Notes under the pieces: model-generated | The model's input: the letters and a program-made list of their open reading frames with translations, nothing else | Databases searched by the model: none | What the model was told of the DNA's origin: nothing | Assembly (NCBI GenBank): GCA_016714685.1 | Contig: JADKCH010000030.1 | Span: 1-25,328 of the forward strand | Length of the DNA stretch: 25,328 nt | Direction: 5' to 3' | From: Candidatus Geothrix odensensis | GTDB taxonomy: Bacteria; Acidobacteriota; Holophagae; Holophagales; Holophagaceae | In this document: one piece after another, positions 16,505 to 24,940 of the stretch | How the letters are laid out: every line of letters begins with the position of its first letter | Numbering within the stretch: position 1 is the stretch's first letter | Program-made: the position numbers and the translations under genes

Positions 16505-16683
16505 CTCTTCCCATGCTTTTTGTATTTTAAAACATTAATTATAGTTAAGACAAACTCTCCGCCTCTTTCGCCACCTCCGCCCCACCGGCCTGGACCGAAC
16601 TGGAGCGATCAGAGAACCGATTGTCAAAGTTATAAAGCCGGTTTTGAAACGGTAATTGACCCCGCCCGGCAACTCCCTATTAT
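16505..16683 (+). promoter_or_regulatory. Intergenic region with an A+T-rich island and a sigma-70-like promoter for the HTH gene
   Basis: The 338 bases between the divergent kinase and HTH genes hold no ORF. Positions 16510-16552 are strikingly A+T-rich (TTTTTGTATTTTAAAAC, ATTAATTATAG) in a G+C-rich window. On the minus strand they contain TATAAT but no well-placed -35. On the plus strand TTGACC (16656-16661), a 16-bp spacer and TATTAT (16678-16683) form a good promoter about 45 bases before the HTH start. An imperfect palindrome, CCGGTTTTGAAACGG (16638-16652), sits just upstream of the -35 and could be an operator. Confidence 0.55.
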
Positions 16684-16728
16684 CAAGAAAGGGCCGCCCG
16701 CTCCGGGGCCCCGACGCCAGGAGAACCC

Positions 16729-17170
16729 ATGCCGAACATTGCATCCGTGCTGAAGGACGAGATCCTGCGCCTGGCCCGCAAGGAAGTGCGCACCGCCACC
16801 GAAGGCCTCAAGAAGGCCAGCGCGGCCTACCGCTCCGACATCGCCGGCCTGAAGCGACAGGTGGCGGCGCTGGAGAAGCAGCTGGCCCGTGGTGAGAAGA
16901 AGCGCGCCGCCGCCTCAGAGCAGGCAGAGCCTTCCGGGGCCGCGGCCCCGATCCGGTTCAGCGCGCGCCTGGCCCGGCAGCGGGAAAAGCTGGGGCTGTC
17001 CGCCGCGGACATGGCCTGCTCCTGGGCGTCTCGGCCCAGACGGTTTACAACTGGAGGCCGAGAAGTCCCGGCCTCGCGCCACGCAGCTGGCCGCCATCGC
17101 CGCCCTGAGGGGCATCGGCAAGCGGCAGGTCAAGGCCCGGCTCGAAGCCCAGGCCACCCCCGCGGAATAG
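16729..17170 (+). CDS. Small HTH (XRE-like) regulator with N-terminal coiled coil
   Basis: A protein of about 146 residues after frame correction; ATG at 16729 with AGGAG 5 bases upstream. The N-terminus, MPNIASVLKDEILRLARKEV, RTATEGLKKASAAYRSDIAG and LKRQVAALEKQLARGEKK, is highly charged and predicted to be a coiled coil. A linker rich in Ala/Glu follows. The C-terminal helix-turn-helix reads LARQREKLGLSAADMA, then LLGVSAQTVYNWEAEKSRPR and ATQLAAIAALRGIGKRQVKA. Frame changes near 17025 and 17055 split the helix-turn-helix. The pattern 'coiled coil plus LGVSxxTVYNWE' recurs in small regulators of proteobacteria and acidobacteria; its targets are unknown. It has its own promoter and a strong hairpin after it (17202-17231), so it is probably a single-gene unit. 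Confidence 0.75.
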
Positions 17171-17201
17171 CCCAGGAAACCAGGCCCCCCGGCCCGGAAC
17201 C

Positions 17202-17231
17202 GCCCCCCGGAAGGATTTCCTCCCGGGGGGC
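17202..17231. terminator. Strong hairpin after the HTH gene
   Basis: GCCCCCCGG (17202-17210) pairs perfectly with CCGGGGGGC (17223-17231) around a 12-base loop that itself contains AGGA/TCCT. It lies 31 bases after the HTH stop and just before the blaI promoter. Only a weak A/T stretch follows, so it is not a textbook intrinsic terminator, but it would insulate the two units. Confidence 0.6.
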
Positions 17232-17241
17232 TAAACCTATT

Positions 17242-17282
17242 ACGAAGAATTTCGTTGACGACTACGAAACTTGTCGTATCTT
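17242..17282 (+). promoter_or_regulatory. Promoter of blaI-M56 with two BlaI-like operator dyads
   Basis: Two inverted repeats: ACGAA-N4-TTCGT (17242-17255) and TACGA-N6-TCGTA (17263-17278). Their centres are 22 bp apart, two helical turns. A sigma-70-like promoter, TTGACG (17255-17260), 16 bp, TATCTT (17277-17282), is interleaved with them: the second dyad fills the spacer, so a bound repressor would block RNA polymerase. BlaI/MecI repressors bind paired dyads of the TACA-TGTA type in promoters of their own operon; here the arms are TACGA/TCGTA variants. Autorepression is inferred. Confidence 0.65.
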
Positions 17283-17313
17283 TTCGGCATTCCCCTGTTG
17301 GAGACACCATCCC

Positions 17314-17697
17314 ATGCAGCCTGCCACCCGTCCCACCGACGCCGAGCTCGCCATCCTGCGGGTGCTCTGGGAGCGCGGCCCCAGCACGGTGCGGCAGGTC
17401 TTCGAGGTGCTCTCGGCGGAGAAGGACCTGGGCTACACCACGGTCCTGAAGATGCTCCAGATCATGAACGAGAAGGGCCTGGTGCAGCGGGACATCACGG
17501 ACCGGGTGCACACCTTCTCGACCACCCAGAGCCAGACGCAGACCCAGCAGACCCTGCTGGACGACCTGCTGGACAAGGCCTTCGGCGGCTCCTCCACCAG
17601 CCTGGTCATGCAGGCCCTGGCCACGCGGAAGGCCAGCCACGAGGAGCTCGCCGAGATCCGCAAGCTGCTCGACCTGGCGGAAGGAGGGAAGCGATGA
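17314..17697 (+). CDS. blaI: BlaI/MecI-family transcriptional repressor
   Basis: Penicillinase-repressor family winged-helix protein, 127 residues, frame intact. ATG at 17314 with GGAG about 10 bases upstream. N-terminal DNA-binding domain: PTDAELAILRVLWERGPSTV, RQVFEVLSAEKDLGYTTVLK and MLQIMNEKGLVQRDITDRVH. The dimerisation/cleavage region follows (FSTTQSQTQTQQTLLDDLLD, KAFGGSSTSLVMQAL). In BlaI and MecI the repressor is cut in this region after the partner M56 protein is activated. Here the M56 gene starts inside the blaI stop codon (ATGA), so the pair is translationally coupled. Two dyads fitting this family lie in its promoter. No beta-lactamase gene is in the window, so the regulated target may be elsewhere or be a general envelope-stress function. 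Confidence 0.93.
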   Translation: MQPATRPTDAELAILRVLWERGPSTVRQVFEVLSAEKDLGYTTVLKMLQIMNEKGLVQRDITDRVHTFSTTQSQTQTQQTLLDDLLDKAFGGSSTSLVMQALATRKASHEELAEIRKLLDLAEGGKR

Positions 17698-19946
17698 CCA
17701 CGCTTCTGTCGTTCGTGGACCAGCCCTGGGCCCAGAGCCTGGGCTGGACCCTGATCCACTTCCTGTGGCAGGGCGCGGCCCTGGGCCTGGCGGCCTGGCT
17801 GGGCCTCGTGCTGCTGCGCGGCGCCAGCGCCAGGGCCCGCTACGGCCTGGCCTGCGCCTGCCTGCTGCTCATGGTGGCCGCCCCGCGACCACGGCCCCTG
17901 GTGCCTCAGCGCCAGACCACGGCCCAGGCGCTCGCCCCTGGAGGCGTGGTGGTGGAAACCGCCGCGCCCACCGCTCCTGCGGCCGCCCCCCTCGCCCAGC
18001 GGGTGAAGGCCGCGCTGGATCCGGCCCTGCCCTGGCTGCTGGCCGGCTGGGCCGCGGGCGTGCTGCTGCTCTCCACGCGCTTCCTCGGCAGCTGGGTCCG
18101 CGTCCAGCGCCTGCGCCGCCGCAGCGCCAGCCCGGTGCCCTCGGAGTGGCACCTGGTGCTCTCCAGGCTCTGCAGGGGAGCTGAAACTCTCCCGCACCGT
18201 GCGCCTGCTGCAGTCGGCGGCGGTGGAGGTGCCCACGGCCCTGGGCTGGCTGCGCCCCGGTTATCCTGCTGCCCGCCTGCGCCCTGGCCGGCCTGTCGCC
18301 CATTCAGCTGGAGGCCATCCTCGCCCATGAGCTGGCCCACATCCGCCGGGGCGACTTCCTGGTGAACCTGCTCCAGTCCCTGGTGGAAGTGCTGCTCTTC
18401 TACCACCCCGCCGTCTGGTGGCTGTCCGCCCGCATCCGCGCCGAGCGTGAGCTCTGCTGCGCGACGACGTGGCCGCCGAGCTCTGCGGCGATCCCCTGCT
18501 CCTGGCCCGCGCCCTCACCGATCTGGAGGCCCGCGCGTGCCCCCGGCCCCATCCCCACCCACCTGGCCCTGGCCGCCAACGGAGGCTCCTCATGCACCGC
18601 GTCCGCCACCTGCTCTACCCCGCCCTGCCCATCACCACCGGCGCCCGGGCCACAGCCCTGGCCCTGCTCACCGCCCTGCTGGCTGGGCGCCCGCGGGCGT
18701 CGCTCTCCGGGACGACAAGGTTCCACCGCCGCCGCCTGCCTGCCACCCCCAAGCCTGAGAAGTAAGACCCTGCGGTTCAGGACGGTGGAGGACAACCGCA
18801 CGACCGCCATTACCCTGAAGGGCGAGGTCAAGGCCACCCCGGCGCCAGGGACCCCTTCCTGCTGGGCGCGGACGGCAGCCTCGGTGGAGGAGACCCAGGC
18901 CGGAAAGACCCGGGCCTACCGCCGGGATGCGAAAGGCCGCGCCTACACCGTGGATGGCCAGGAGAAGCCGCTGGATGCCGAGGGCGAGAGCTGGCTCCGG
19001 GAAGTGGCGGAAGTCCGTGGAGAGGGGGCGCAAGCACGAGAAGGTTCGCATCGTGGAGGTCCGTCACCGGGGCGAGAAGGATGCGGAGGGCCACGCGAAG
19101 CGCATCCAGGTGGAAGTCCACGGGGACCCGGCCTCCACGGTCACGGTGGACGAGGCCGAGATCGAACGGCACGTCGGCGACCTGGCCCGGCACCAGAAGG
19201 AGATCGAGGTCCACGTCAAGGACCTGGACCTGAACCTGAAGAACCTCGACGCACACCTCGGACCTGCCCCCGAAGAGCGCCCGCGTGAAGGCGCCCGGAG
19301 CGGGCCAGGGCGGACATGAAACGGGCCTCAAGGACATGGACGAGGCCCGGACCAAGACGGTGATCGTCAAGAAGGAGGGGCGCCGCGCGCCAGCACAAGC
19401 GCAGCCGCAAGATCCTCCTGGAAGAGGTCCACGGGCCAGGCCGGCGGGAAGGATGTGAAGGTCGGTCACCGAGGAGGTGGAACCGGGCGTCCTCATCATC
19501 CGCAAGAAGATCGATGGCAAGGAAGTCACCGAGGAGCGCATCGGCATTCCCAAGGTCGAGCAGGACGGTGACCACCATCATCCGCAGGCCGGGCGCCGGA
19601 GGGACGGTCGAGAAGCGGGTGAAGGTGCTCCTGAGCCCGGGGATCCGGCCACGGAGCGCCACCTGGACCTTCGCGAGCCCGGAAGGCGCGGCCCAGAGCC
19701 GCGAGGCAGAGCCAAGGCCCTGCAGCAGGCCCTGAAGTCCCTGCAGAAGCGGCTGGATGCCCCTGCAGCAGGACACCGCCGGACCCCAAAGCCGCCCCCT
19801 CCCCCAGGGGTTCCAAACCAGGCACGGCGGCTCCGTCCCACGGCCATGCCGCTTCGCCACCACCCCCACCGCCACCGGCTCCTGACGCACCGCCTGCGCC
19901 CCCCGCGCCACCTGCACCGCCCGCACCTCCTGCACCGCCAGAATGA
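17694..19946 (+). CDS. BlaR1-like M56 membrane metallopeptidase with long charged C-terminal region, frame-broken
   Basis: Partner of the BlaI repressor: a membrane zinc peptidase that would trigger repressor removal. N-terminal membrane segments: GWTLIHFLWQGAALGLAAWL, ARYGLACACLLLMVA and PWLLAGWAAGVLLLSTRFLG. The catalytic part reads VPTALGWLRPVILLPACAL, then ILAHELAHIRRGDFLVNLLQ (HExxH, 18326-18340) and VEVLLFYHPAVWWLSARIRA. A fourth hydrophobic stretch is at about 18640-18690. After PPPPPACHPQ comes a soluble region without a penicillin-binding fold: FRTVEDNRTTAITLKGEV, RAYRRDAKGRAYTVDGQEKP, then acidic/basic helical stretches (EAEIERHVGDLARHQKEIEV, LKDMDEARTKTVIVKKEG, VEPGVLIIRKKIDGKEVTEE). 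It ends in a proline-alanine tail, PPAPPAPPAPPAPPAPPE, and TGA at 19944-19946. Many frame changes after 18175 make the C-terminal reading approximate. The C-terminal part could be a separate gene, but no start with a ribosome site is obvious. Confidence 0.82.
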
Positions 19947-19957
19947 TCCACGCCGCT

Positions 19958-19979
19958 GAGGGCCCCCGCCGGGGCCCTC
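19958..19979. terminator. Perfect GC hairpin between convergent genes
   Basis: GAGGGCCCC (19958-19966) and GGGGCCCTC (19971-19979) form a perfect 9-bp stem with a CGCC loop. An outer 5-bp stem, ACGCC (19950-19954) with GGCGT (19982-19986), can extend it. It occupies the 39-base gap between the convergent M56 and helicase genes, so it can serve both strands. T runs are lacking. Confidence 0.7.
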
Positions 19980-19985
19980 GTGGCG

Positions 19986-22014
19986 TCAGAGGCTCTCGAG
20001 GAAGGTGGTCACGCGCTCCCAGTCCCGCGTCAGGGGAAAGGGCGGCAGCGCGGCCCGCACCTGGGCGGCGTAGCGCTTCCCCAGGCGGTCCTCGCTGGGC
20101 AGCATGAGGCGTGGATCCAGCACGGCCACCACCCCGCGGTCGGCGCGGGTGCGGATGAGGCGGCCAATGCCCTGCTTGAGCTTCAGCGTCATCTGGGGCA
20201 CCTGGATGCCGATGAAGCCCAGGCCCTCGCGCTGGGCGTCCGCCTCGCGGATGCGGGCCTGCAGCACCGGATCGTCCGGCGGCGCGAAGGGCAGCGCGGA
20301 GACGATGACGAGGCTCAGCGCCTCGCCCGGCAGATCCACGCCCTGCCAGAAGCTGGCGAGGCCCAGCAGGGCGGCTGATGGTGTGGCCCGGAAGCGATCC
20401 AGCAGCTGCGTGCGCGAGAGCCCGTCGCCCTGTACGAAGAAGGTGATCTCAGGCAGCGCCGCTTCCAGCCGGGGCGGAAGGCCGCCAGCATCTTGCGGCT
20501 GGTGAAGAGCAGCAGGGCCTCGGCCCCGGCTGGCCCGCAGCATGCGCTCCATGGGTCCCTGAGGGAGGCTTCCACCCAGGCGGGATCGCCCACGCCGCCG
20601 CCCCGGCCCCGGGCGGCGCTCCGGCAGATCCGGCGGCACGAAGAGCAGCCCCCGGGTCGAAGTCGAAGGGGTCTCCACGCCTTTGGGCCACTTCCACCTC
20701 GGGCTTGCGAGCCCCAGGCGCAGGCCCAGGCTATTGAAGCCGCGGCCATCGCGCAGGGTGGCGCTGGTGAGGAGGACGCTCGAAGCCGCGCGTCGCACGT
20801 GCTGGTGGAAGAAGGGCCGCACATCCACCGGGTTCGACTTGGAAGTGGACGAGGTTCGCGCCTTCGCGACTCAGCGACACCCAGCCCCGGGCTGCGCGAA
20901 GAAGATCTGCTCCATGCGCGAAAACGCCGTGCCCACCTTGCTCGGCGAGGCGCATCCAGAGGGGTTTCGGGATCGGCGGCGGCGAGGTGGCGGGCTTCCT
21001 GCCACAGGGGATGGCCTGCCTCCACCCAGACGCCCACGGCGTCGGCCAGGCCCGCATCTCGGGGGCCCGGCAGCGGGCGGCAGGACGCCGCCTGCAGGGG
21101 CACCCAGGACAGGAGGTCGGTCCAGGCGCGCCCCAGGCCCCAGCAGCTCCCGCCACGCCGCGCCCTGGCCCCCGGCCCGTCCCGCAGATCCGTGAAGAGC
21201 AGGTTCTGGCGGCGCGGCTGGACCAGGCCTCGGCGCAGCTCTCCGTGAGCCGCTCTTCCAGGTCGTGGGCCTCGTCGAGAATCAGCACCGGCGCGTCCGG
21301 CAGCACCCGGCCGGAAGGCGGATTCGCGCAGCACGCGGTCGGCCAGCAGGAGGGCGTGGTTCACGATGATGAGCTCGGCCTCGGCGACTTCCGCCCGCAG
21401 CCGGGTGAGGTAGCAGTCCTCGTAGCGCGGGCACTGGCGGCCCGGGTGCAGCGCCCGGCCCGGCGTTGACCTTGTCCCACAGGGGTGACTCGCCCTCGCC
21501 GAAGCGGCCCAGGCCTTCGCGATCCCCATCCTGCGTCTCCAGGGTCCAGCGCTGGAGGCCAGCCAAAGCTGCTGATCGGCCCGGTGAACTCCAGGTGTCA
21601 GTCCTGGACACGGCTCCAGGCCGTGCGGCAGAGGCAGCTGGCGCGGCCCTGGCGAGCACGGCCTGATCGGTCGACCCAGGATGCCCGCGGCCCGGGGCAC
21701 GTCCTCCTCCAGCAGCTGCCGCTGGAGCTGCTTGCGCGTGGCCACCAGGACGGGGTGCCGCCCCGCCGCCAGCGCCGGCACCAGGTAGCCCAGGTTTTGC
21801 CCGTGCCCGTGCCCGCCTCCACGGCCTGATCACAGCCCCGGGCCTGAGTTGCTCCGCCGCCGCGCTGACGCCACTGATCGAAGCGGGCCCCCGCCTTCCA
21901 CCACCGTGTTGTGCACCGATGCTCCGCTACGCGCCGCTGGCCGAGCCGAACCTCCGCCCCCGGAAAGCAGGCGAAGATCCGACCTTTCCTGCGGGGCGAA
22001 GTAGCGGGATCCAT
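19986..22014 (-). CDS. DinG/XPD-type ATP-dependent DNA helicase, frame-broken
   Basis: Superfamily 2 helicase of the DinG/YoaA (XPD-like) group, which unwinds DNA during repair. Walker A is VEAGTGTGKT (near 21793-21822), preceded by a Q-motif-like GAEVRLGQRRVAE and followed by LVPALAAGRHPVLVATRKQL. CPRYEDCYLTRLRAEVAEAE with later LIIVNHALLLAD is the cysteine-containing iron-sulfur region. The DEAH box is PVLILDEAHDLEERLTES (near 21265-21305). The second half has SSVLLTSATLRDGRGFNSLG, ALLLFTSRKMLAAFRP, ASFWQGVDLPGEALSLVIVS, ALPFAPPDDPV and the arginine-finger motif QGIGRLIRTRADRGVVAVLD. It ends with TGA at 19986-19988. About 670 residues. Roughly ten frame errors are spread from 20450 to 21990; the last 120 codons are clean. 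The ATG at 22014 is my best start, without a clear ribosome site. It lies downstream of rlmH on the same strand. Confidence 0.88.
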
Positions 22015-22178
22015 GGGGTGCGCCATTTCCCAGTGTGGAGCAAAGGCGGAAAAAGGGCGAACACCGACAGCCGGAGCGGCGACAGGCGCCAAAGGAGGCG
22101 AAACAAAAGCAGGGCTTGGCTCGCTGCCGCGGGGTCCAAGGGAGACGTATTCGGCGGACCTGCCGGCGGTCCCCTGGA

Positions 22179-22647
22179 TTACTTGTGGTGAATCCTCTTG
22201 CCGCGCAGAATGGTGAAGGCCCGGCACAGCTGCTCCAGGAACATCACCCGGTCTGAGCTGTGGGGAAAGGTCATGGGGCGACAGGCTCATCTGGCTCCCG
22301 GGGGATCTCCTTCAGGGCGGGACGAAACCATGGCTGCTGCCCAGGGCGAAGGCCAGGCTCTCGCCGCGGTTCGCGCGCTCCACCAGCCATCGGGCCAGGC
22401 CTCGCTGTCGCGCGAGGCCCCCTCCGGCGTCAGCAGGACCGGCACCTCGCGGCCGCCAGTCTCTATTGCAGGCGCTCCGCTTCCTCCCGCAGCGGCCGGG
22501 CGGATCTCCTGCTCCTCGGCCAGTTCCACCACCTCCATGTGCGGGCATAGGTCCTGAGCATGCCGAGGTAATGCTCCTGCAGCTTCAAGTGGCAGGGGTC
22601 GAGTAAGGAGGGTGCTTGTGCCAGGCGAGGACGGAGATCGGATACAT
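22179..22647 (-). CDS. rlmH: RlmH, 23S rRNA pseudouridine-1915 N3-methyltransferase, frame-broken
   Basis: SPOUT methyltransferase that modifies 23S rRNA helix 69 in the assembled ribosome. The C-terminal half is diagnostic: LARWLVERANRGESLAFALG, SSHGF (the SAM-binding loop, usually GGPEG or GS-GF) and PALKEIPREPDEP. The family end follows: LSPMTFPHSSDRVMFLEQLC, then RAFTILRGKRIHHK and TAA at 22181-22179. Upstream, LKLQEHYLGMLRTYAHMEVV and ELAEEQEIRP correspond to the usual second segment. About 155 residues, the normal length. The ATG at 22647 (MYPISVLAW) is the most likely start, although the AGGA before it is unusually close. Frame changes lie near 22590, 22480, 22420, 22330 and 22280. Upstream on the minus strand is an A-rich tract that may belong to its promoter. 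Confidence 0.88.
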
Positions 22648-22677
22648 GATCCTATTGTGATGAATTCTCTTTCTTTC

Positions 22678-22688
22678 TTTTTTTTTTT
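22678..22688 (+). repeat. Eleven-T homopolymer with preceding TTTC repeats
   Basis: Eleven consecutive T follow CTTTCTTTC in the divergent gap between rlmH and the lipoprotein gene (22648-22743). It is the longest homopolymer in the window and stands out from the G/C-rich surroundings. As A11 upstream of rlmH it could act as an UP-like element or a phase-variable spacer. Confidence 0.6.
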
Positions 22689-22743
22689 GGCAGCGCAGCG
22701 GGATGGCTCCAACATCCTTACATCCAGCCCTTCCGGAGGTTTC

Positions 22744-23361
22744 ATGCGCAGATCCCTGATGTTTCTGGCCAGCCTGCTCCTGCCGGCCTTCACCAGCTGT
22801 GGCGGCGACGCGATCCCGACCACGGCACCCTGAGGCCGCCAAGGAGCCCGCGGACATCCTCTACCACCCGGCACCTGGCTGTGCAAGGACTACAAGCACG
22901 TAACATGCTCATCGCCCCCATCACTCCCGGACGTGGTTTACTCCTTCGGCTCGCCAGTTTCTAATTCTGGATGCCGTGGCCCTGGGCCTCTGTACCTCCC
23001 ACCCCGAAGAGCTCAAGGGCTCCGCATCGAGCACTCGCTAACAGCAAGCCTCGACGTGCTCACCGGCGGCCCCACCGCCGACTATCCGGTGAAGGACGCG
23101 TCCCCGGCCTTCAATTCCGGCATCCCGCGCATGACCAAGGCCCTCACGGCCAAGACCTGGGGCAAGATGCGCCACATGGGCATCTCCGACAACCCGCCGG
23201 CCGGCAGTATGGCTCCCCAGGCGGTCATCATCATGACATGGCCCCTGGGTCGACGGCAAGAAGGTCAGCGACCGTGAGCTGCCTCAAGAAGCCCGACGGC
23301 ACCTTTCGGGGCACCCTGGATCCGCTGGGAGATCAACCCCAAGAGCCTGAACCAGGAATAG
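22744..23361 (+). CDS. Hypothetical lipoprotein, frame-broken
   Basis: ATG at 22744 has a strong GGAGG site 4 bases upstream and opens a lipoprotein signal: MRRSLMFLASLLLPAF, then TSC and GGDA, with the cysteine at residue 19. The mature protein can be pieced together: EAAKEPADILYHP, FLILDAVALGLCTSHPEELK, TASLDVLTGGPTADYPVKD, ASPAFNSGIPRMTKALTAKT, WGKMRHMGISDNPPAGSMAP, QAVIIHDMAPGVDGKKVSDR, KKPDGTFRGTLDPRWEINPK and SLNQE, ending with TAG at 23359-23361. About 205 residues. I do not recognise the family and see no catalytic motif. Frame errors occur near 22830, 22880, 22960, 23025, 23240 and 23320. It would be anchored in the inner or outer membrane; no charged sorting residue directly follows the cysteine (GGD). 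A YcxB-like membrane protein gene follows. Confidence 0.6.
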
Positions 23362-23471
23362 TCCGCTGGACGGCTCGGAGCGTGGTGCTCTGGTGGAAAG
23401 GCTTCCCGCGCTGCGGCCCTTTCCGCGAAACAGCCCATCATTCGGGCCACGCGAGCCCCGCAGGAGCTCCC

Positions 23472-23920
23472 GTGCAAGGCCATCATCGTCCACTACGCCC
23501 TCACCCCGACGCGCCCTCGCACCCGGGCCTTCAAGCGCCTCTACGGCCTCTCCGTGGGGCTCGGGCGTTGATGGTCCTTGCGGGGTGAACACGGCTCTCC
23601 AGGCCTCACCTCTCGACAGCCCGCGGCCTGCCCTGATCATGCTCATCAACGGCCTGTATCTCCGCAGATTTCCTGCCCGAGGCGGTGCTGCGCTGGGCCC
23701 GCCTGCGCCGCGGGGCCGAGGGTTACCCGCCCATGGAGGTGGACCTGGATGGCGAGGGCCTCACCCCTGCGCACCGAGGCCAGCGAGGGCGGCCTAGGCA
23801 TCCCTCGCGGAAAACCAGCGCCACAGCGGCCTGGATCTTCCGCATCAGCCCTCCCAGGCGGTGCTGGTGCCGGAACGGGCTTTCGACGAAAGGCGGCGCC
23901 GGGCTGAGCTGGCCGCCTAA
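23472..23920 (+). CDS. YcxB-like small membrane protein, frame-broken
   Basis: Frame-corrected reading: AIIVHYALTPTRPRTRAFKR, LYGLSVGLGVLMVLAG, ALIMLINGLYLRRF, FLPEAVLRWARLRRGAEGYP, PMEVDLDGEGLT, LRTEASEGG, and the end AVLVPERAFDERRRAELAA with TAA at 23918-23920. Two hydrophobic segments followed by a short soluble domain ending in 'VPxRAF' matches the YcxB-like family, whose function is unknown. A GTG at 23472 preceded by AGGAG 5 bases away is a possible start if one G is removed nearby; an earlier start is not excluded. About 150 residues. At least five frame errors. It is followed closely by the glycosylase gene. Confidence 0.5.
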
Positions 23921-23948
23921 CCCTCCGCTGAGCGGAAGCTGTTCCGGG

Positions 23949-24534
23949 ATGAACACGCCGGGCCCTCCCCGCCGCGACCCCCGGGCTCCTGGAGCCAGGT
24001 GTTGGTGCGAGCCGAGGTCACGCTGCGCATCACGGAGGTGGAGGCCTACGGCGGACCGGGGGACAGCGCCAGCCACGCCCGCCACGGCCGCACCGCCCGC
24101 AACGCGCCCCGTATGGGGCCCCGGGCCGGGCCTACCCTCTACCTCTGCTACGGCATGCACTGGATGCTGAACGGGGAGACAGGGCCCGAAGGCGAGGCCT
24201 CCGCGGTGCTCATCCGGGGCGCCGAGGTAGTGGCGGGCCTGGACCACCGTGTTTGGCCGCCCGGCAGGCTGCCAGGGCCACGCCCCTGCTCTGCGCAGCC
24301 CCAGGAAGGGTGGCCCAGGCCCTGTGGCTCGACCTTGCCTTCGACGGCCACGACCTGCTGAGTCCGGGCGGGCTCGAGCTGCGCGAGGGGCCTTCCCCCG
24401 CCTCGATCCTCGCGGGTCCGCGCCTGGGCATCGGCTTCGCCACTGACGAAGACCTGGCCCGCCCCTGGCGCTTCGCCGATGGCGGCAGTTCCGCCGTCCT
24501 GAAGAAGCGGGAGCTGGCACCCTGGGAGCCCTGA
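23949..24534 (+). CDS. 3-methyladenine DNA glycosylase (MPG/AAG family), frame-broken
   Basis: Base-excision repair enzyme that removes alkylated purines. Readable family blocks: LLGARVLV and RAEVTLRITEVEAYGGPGDS, then ASHARHGRTARNAPRMGPRA, LYLCYGMHWMLN, ETGPEGEASAVLIRGAEVVA, GRVAQALWLDLAFDGHDLLS, ELREGPSPASILAGPRLGIG and PWRFADGGSSAVL. The catalytic glutamate lies in ITEVEAY and the base-stacking tyrosine in CYGMH. It ends with TGA at 24532-24534. The ATG at 23949 gives a short N-terminus; residues encoded just upstream (KLFRDEHA) look like the usual family start, so the true start may lie slightly earlier. About 195-205 residues. Frame errors near 23980-24000, 24170 and 24250. The tautomerase gene follows 15 bases later. 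Confidence 0.9.
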
Positions 24535-24549
24535 GGCCCGGAGGTCCCC

Positions 24550-24752
24550 ATGCCCTACGTCAACATCCGCATCACCCGCGAGGGCGCCACTCCCGAACAA
24601 AAGGCGCGGCTGATCCAGGGCGCCACGGAGCTGCTGGTGGACGTCCTCAGGGAAGAACCCCAAACCACGGTCGTCACCATCGACGAAGTGGACACCGACA
24701 ACTGGAGAAAGCGCGGCGAGACCGTCACCGCACGGCGGCAGCAGGGAAATAG
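24550..24752 (+). CDS. 4-oxalocrotonate tautomerase family protein
   Basis: Small tautomerase-superfamily enzyme that uses its N-terminal proline (Pro1 after removal of Met) as catalytic base. ATG at 24550 with GGAGG just upstream (spacing 5). Sequence: MPYVNIRITREGATPEQKAR, LIQGATELLVDVL, QTTVVTIDEVDTDNW and KRGETVTARRQQG. Family members of this type end soon after the xRRxxGK motif; a TAG at 24750-24752 becomes in-frame if one G is restored near 24744, giving about 67 residues. Without this the frame runs to 24906 with a tail that resembles no protein. Substrate unknown; in many genomes such proteins are unlinked to catechol degradation. Probably co-transcribed with the glycosylase. Confidence 0.85.
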
Positions 24753-24940
24753 CCCACGCCCTGTGCACTCCGCGCAGGCCCCATACTCAACCCGCTTCAA
24801 GCGATCTCGCGGGGCTAGGAAGCGACACCACCGGTCGGTTAAAGGGGTCCAACATCACGGAGCAAAGCCCGATGGGCTGCGGGACAGACAGGGAGGGGAC
24901 CACTGATCAGCCATCGCCTTGATTGGTGGACACCAGCAAT

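Noticed and set aside
19526..19951. Minus-strand glycine-rich ORF (GGAGGAGGAGG) that looks like a collagen-like or PE-PGRS-type protein
   Set aside because: It is the reverse of the proline-alanine tail of the M56 protein.
24753..24940. A tRNA or small gene in the gap before the tmRNA
   Set aside because: No cloverleaf with a T-arm signature and no ORF with a ribosome site; only a short hairpin is visible.
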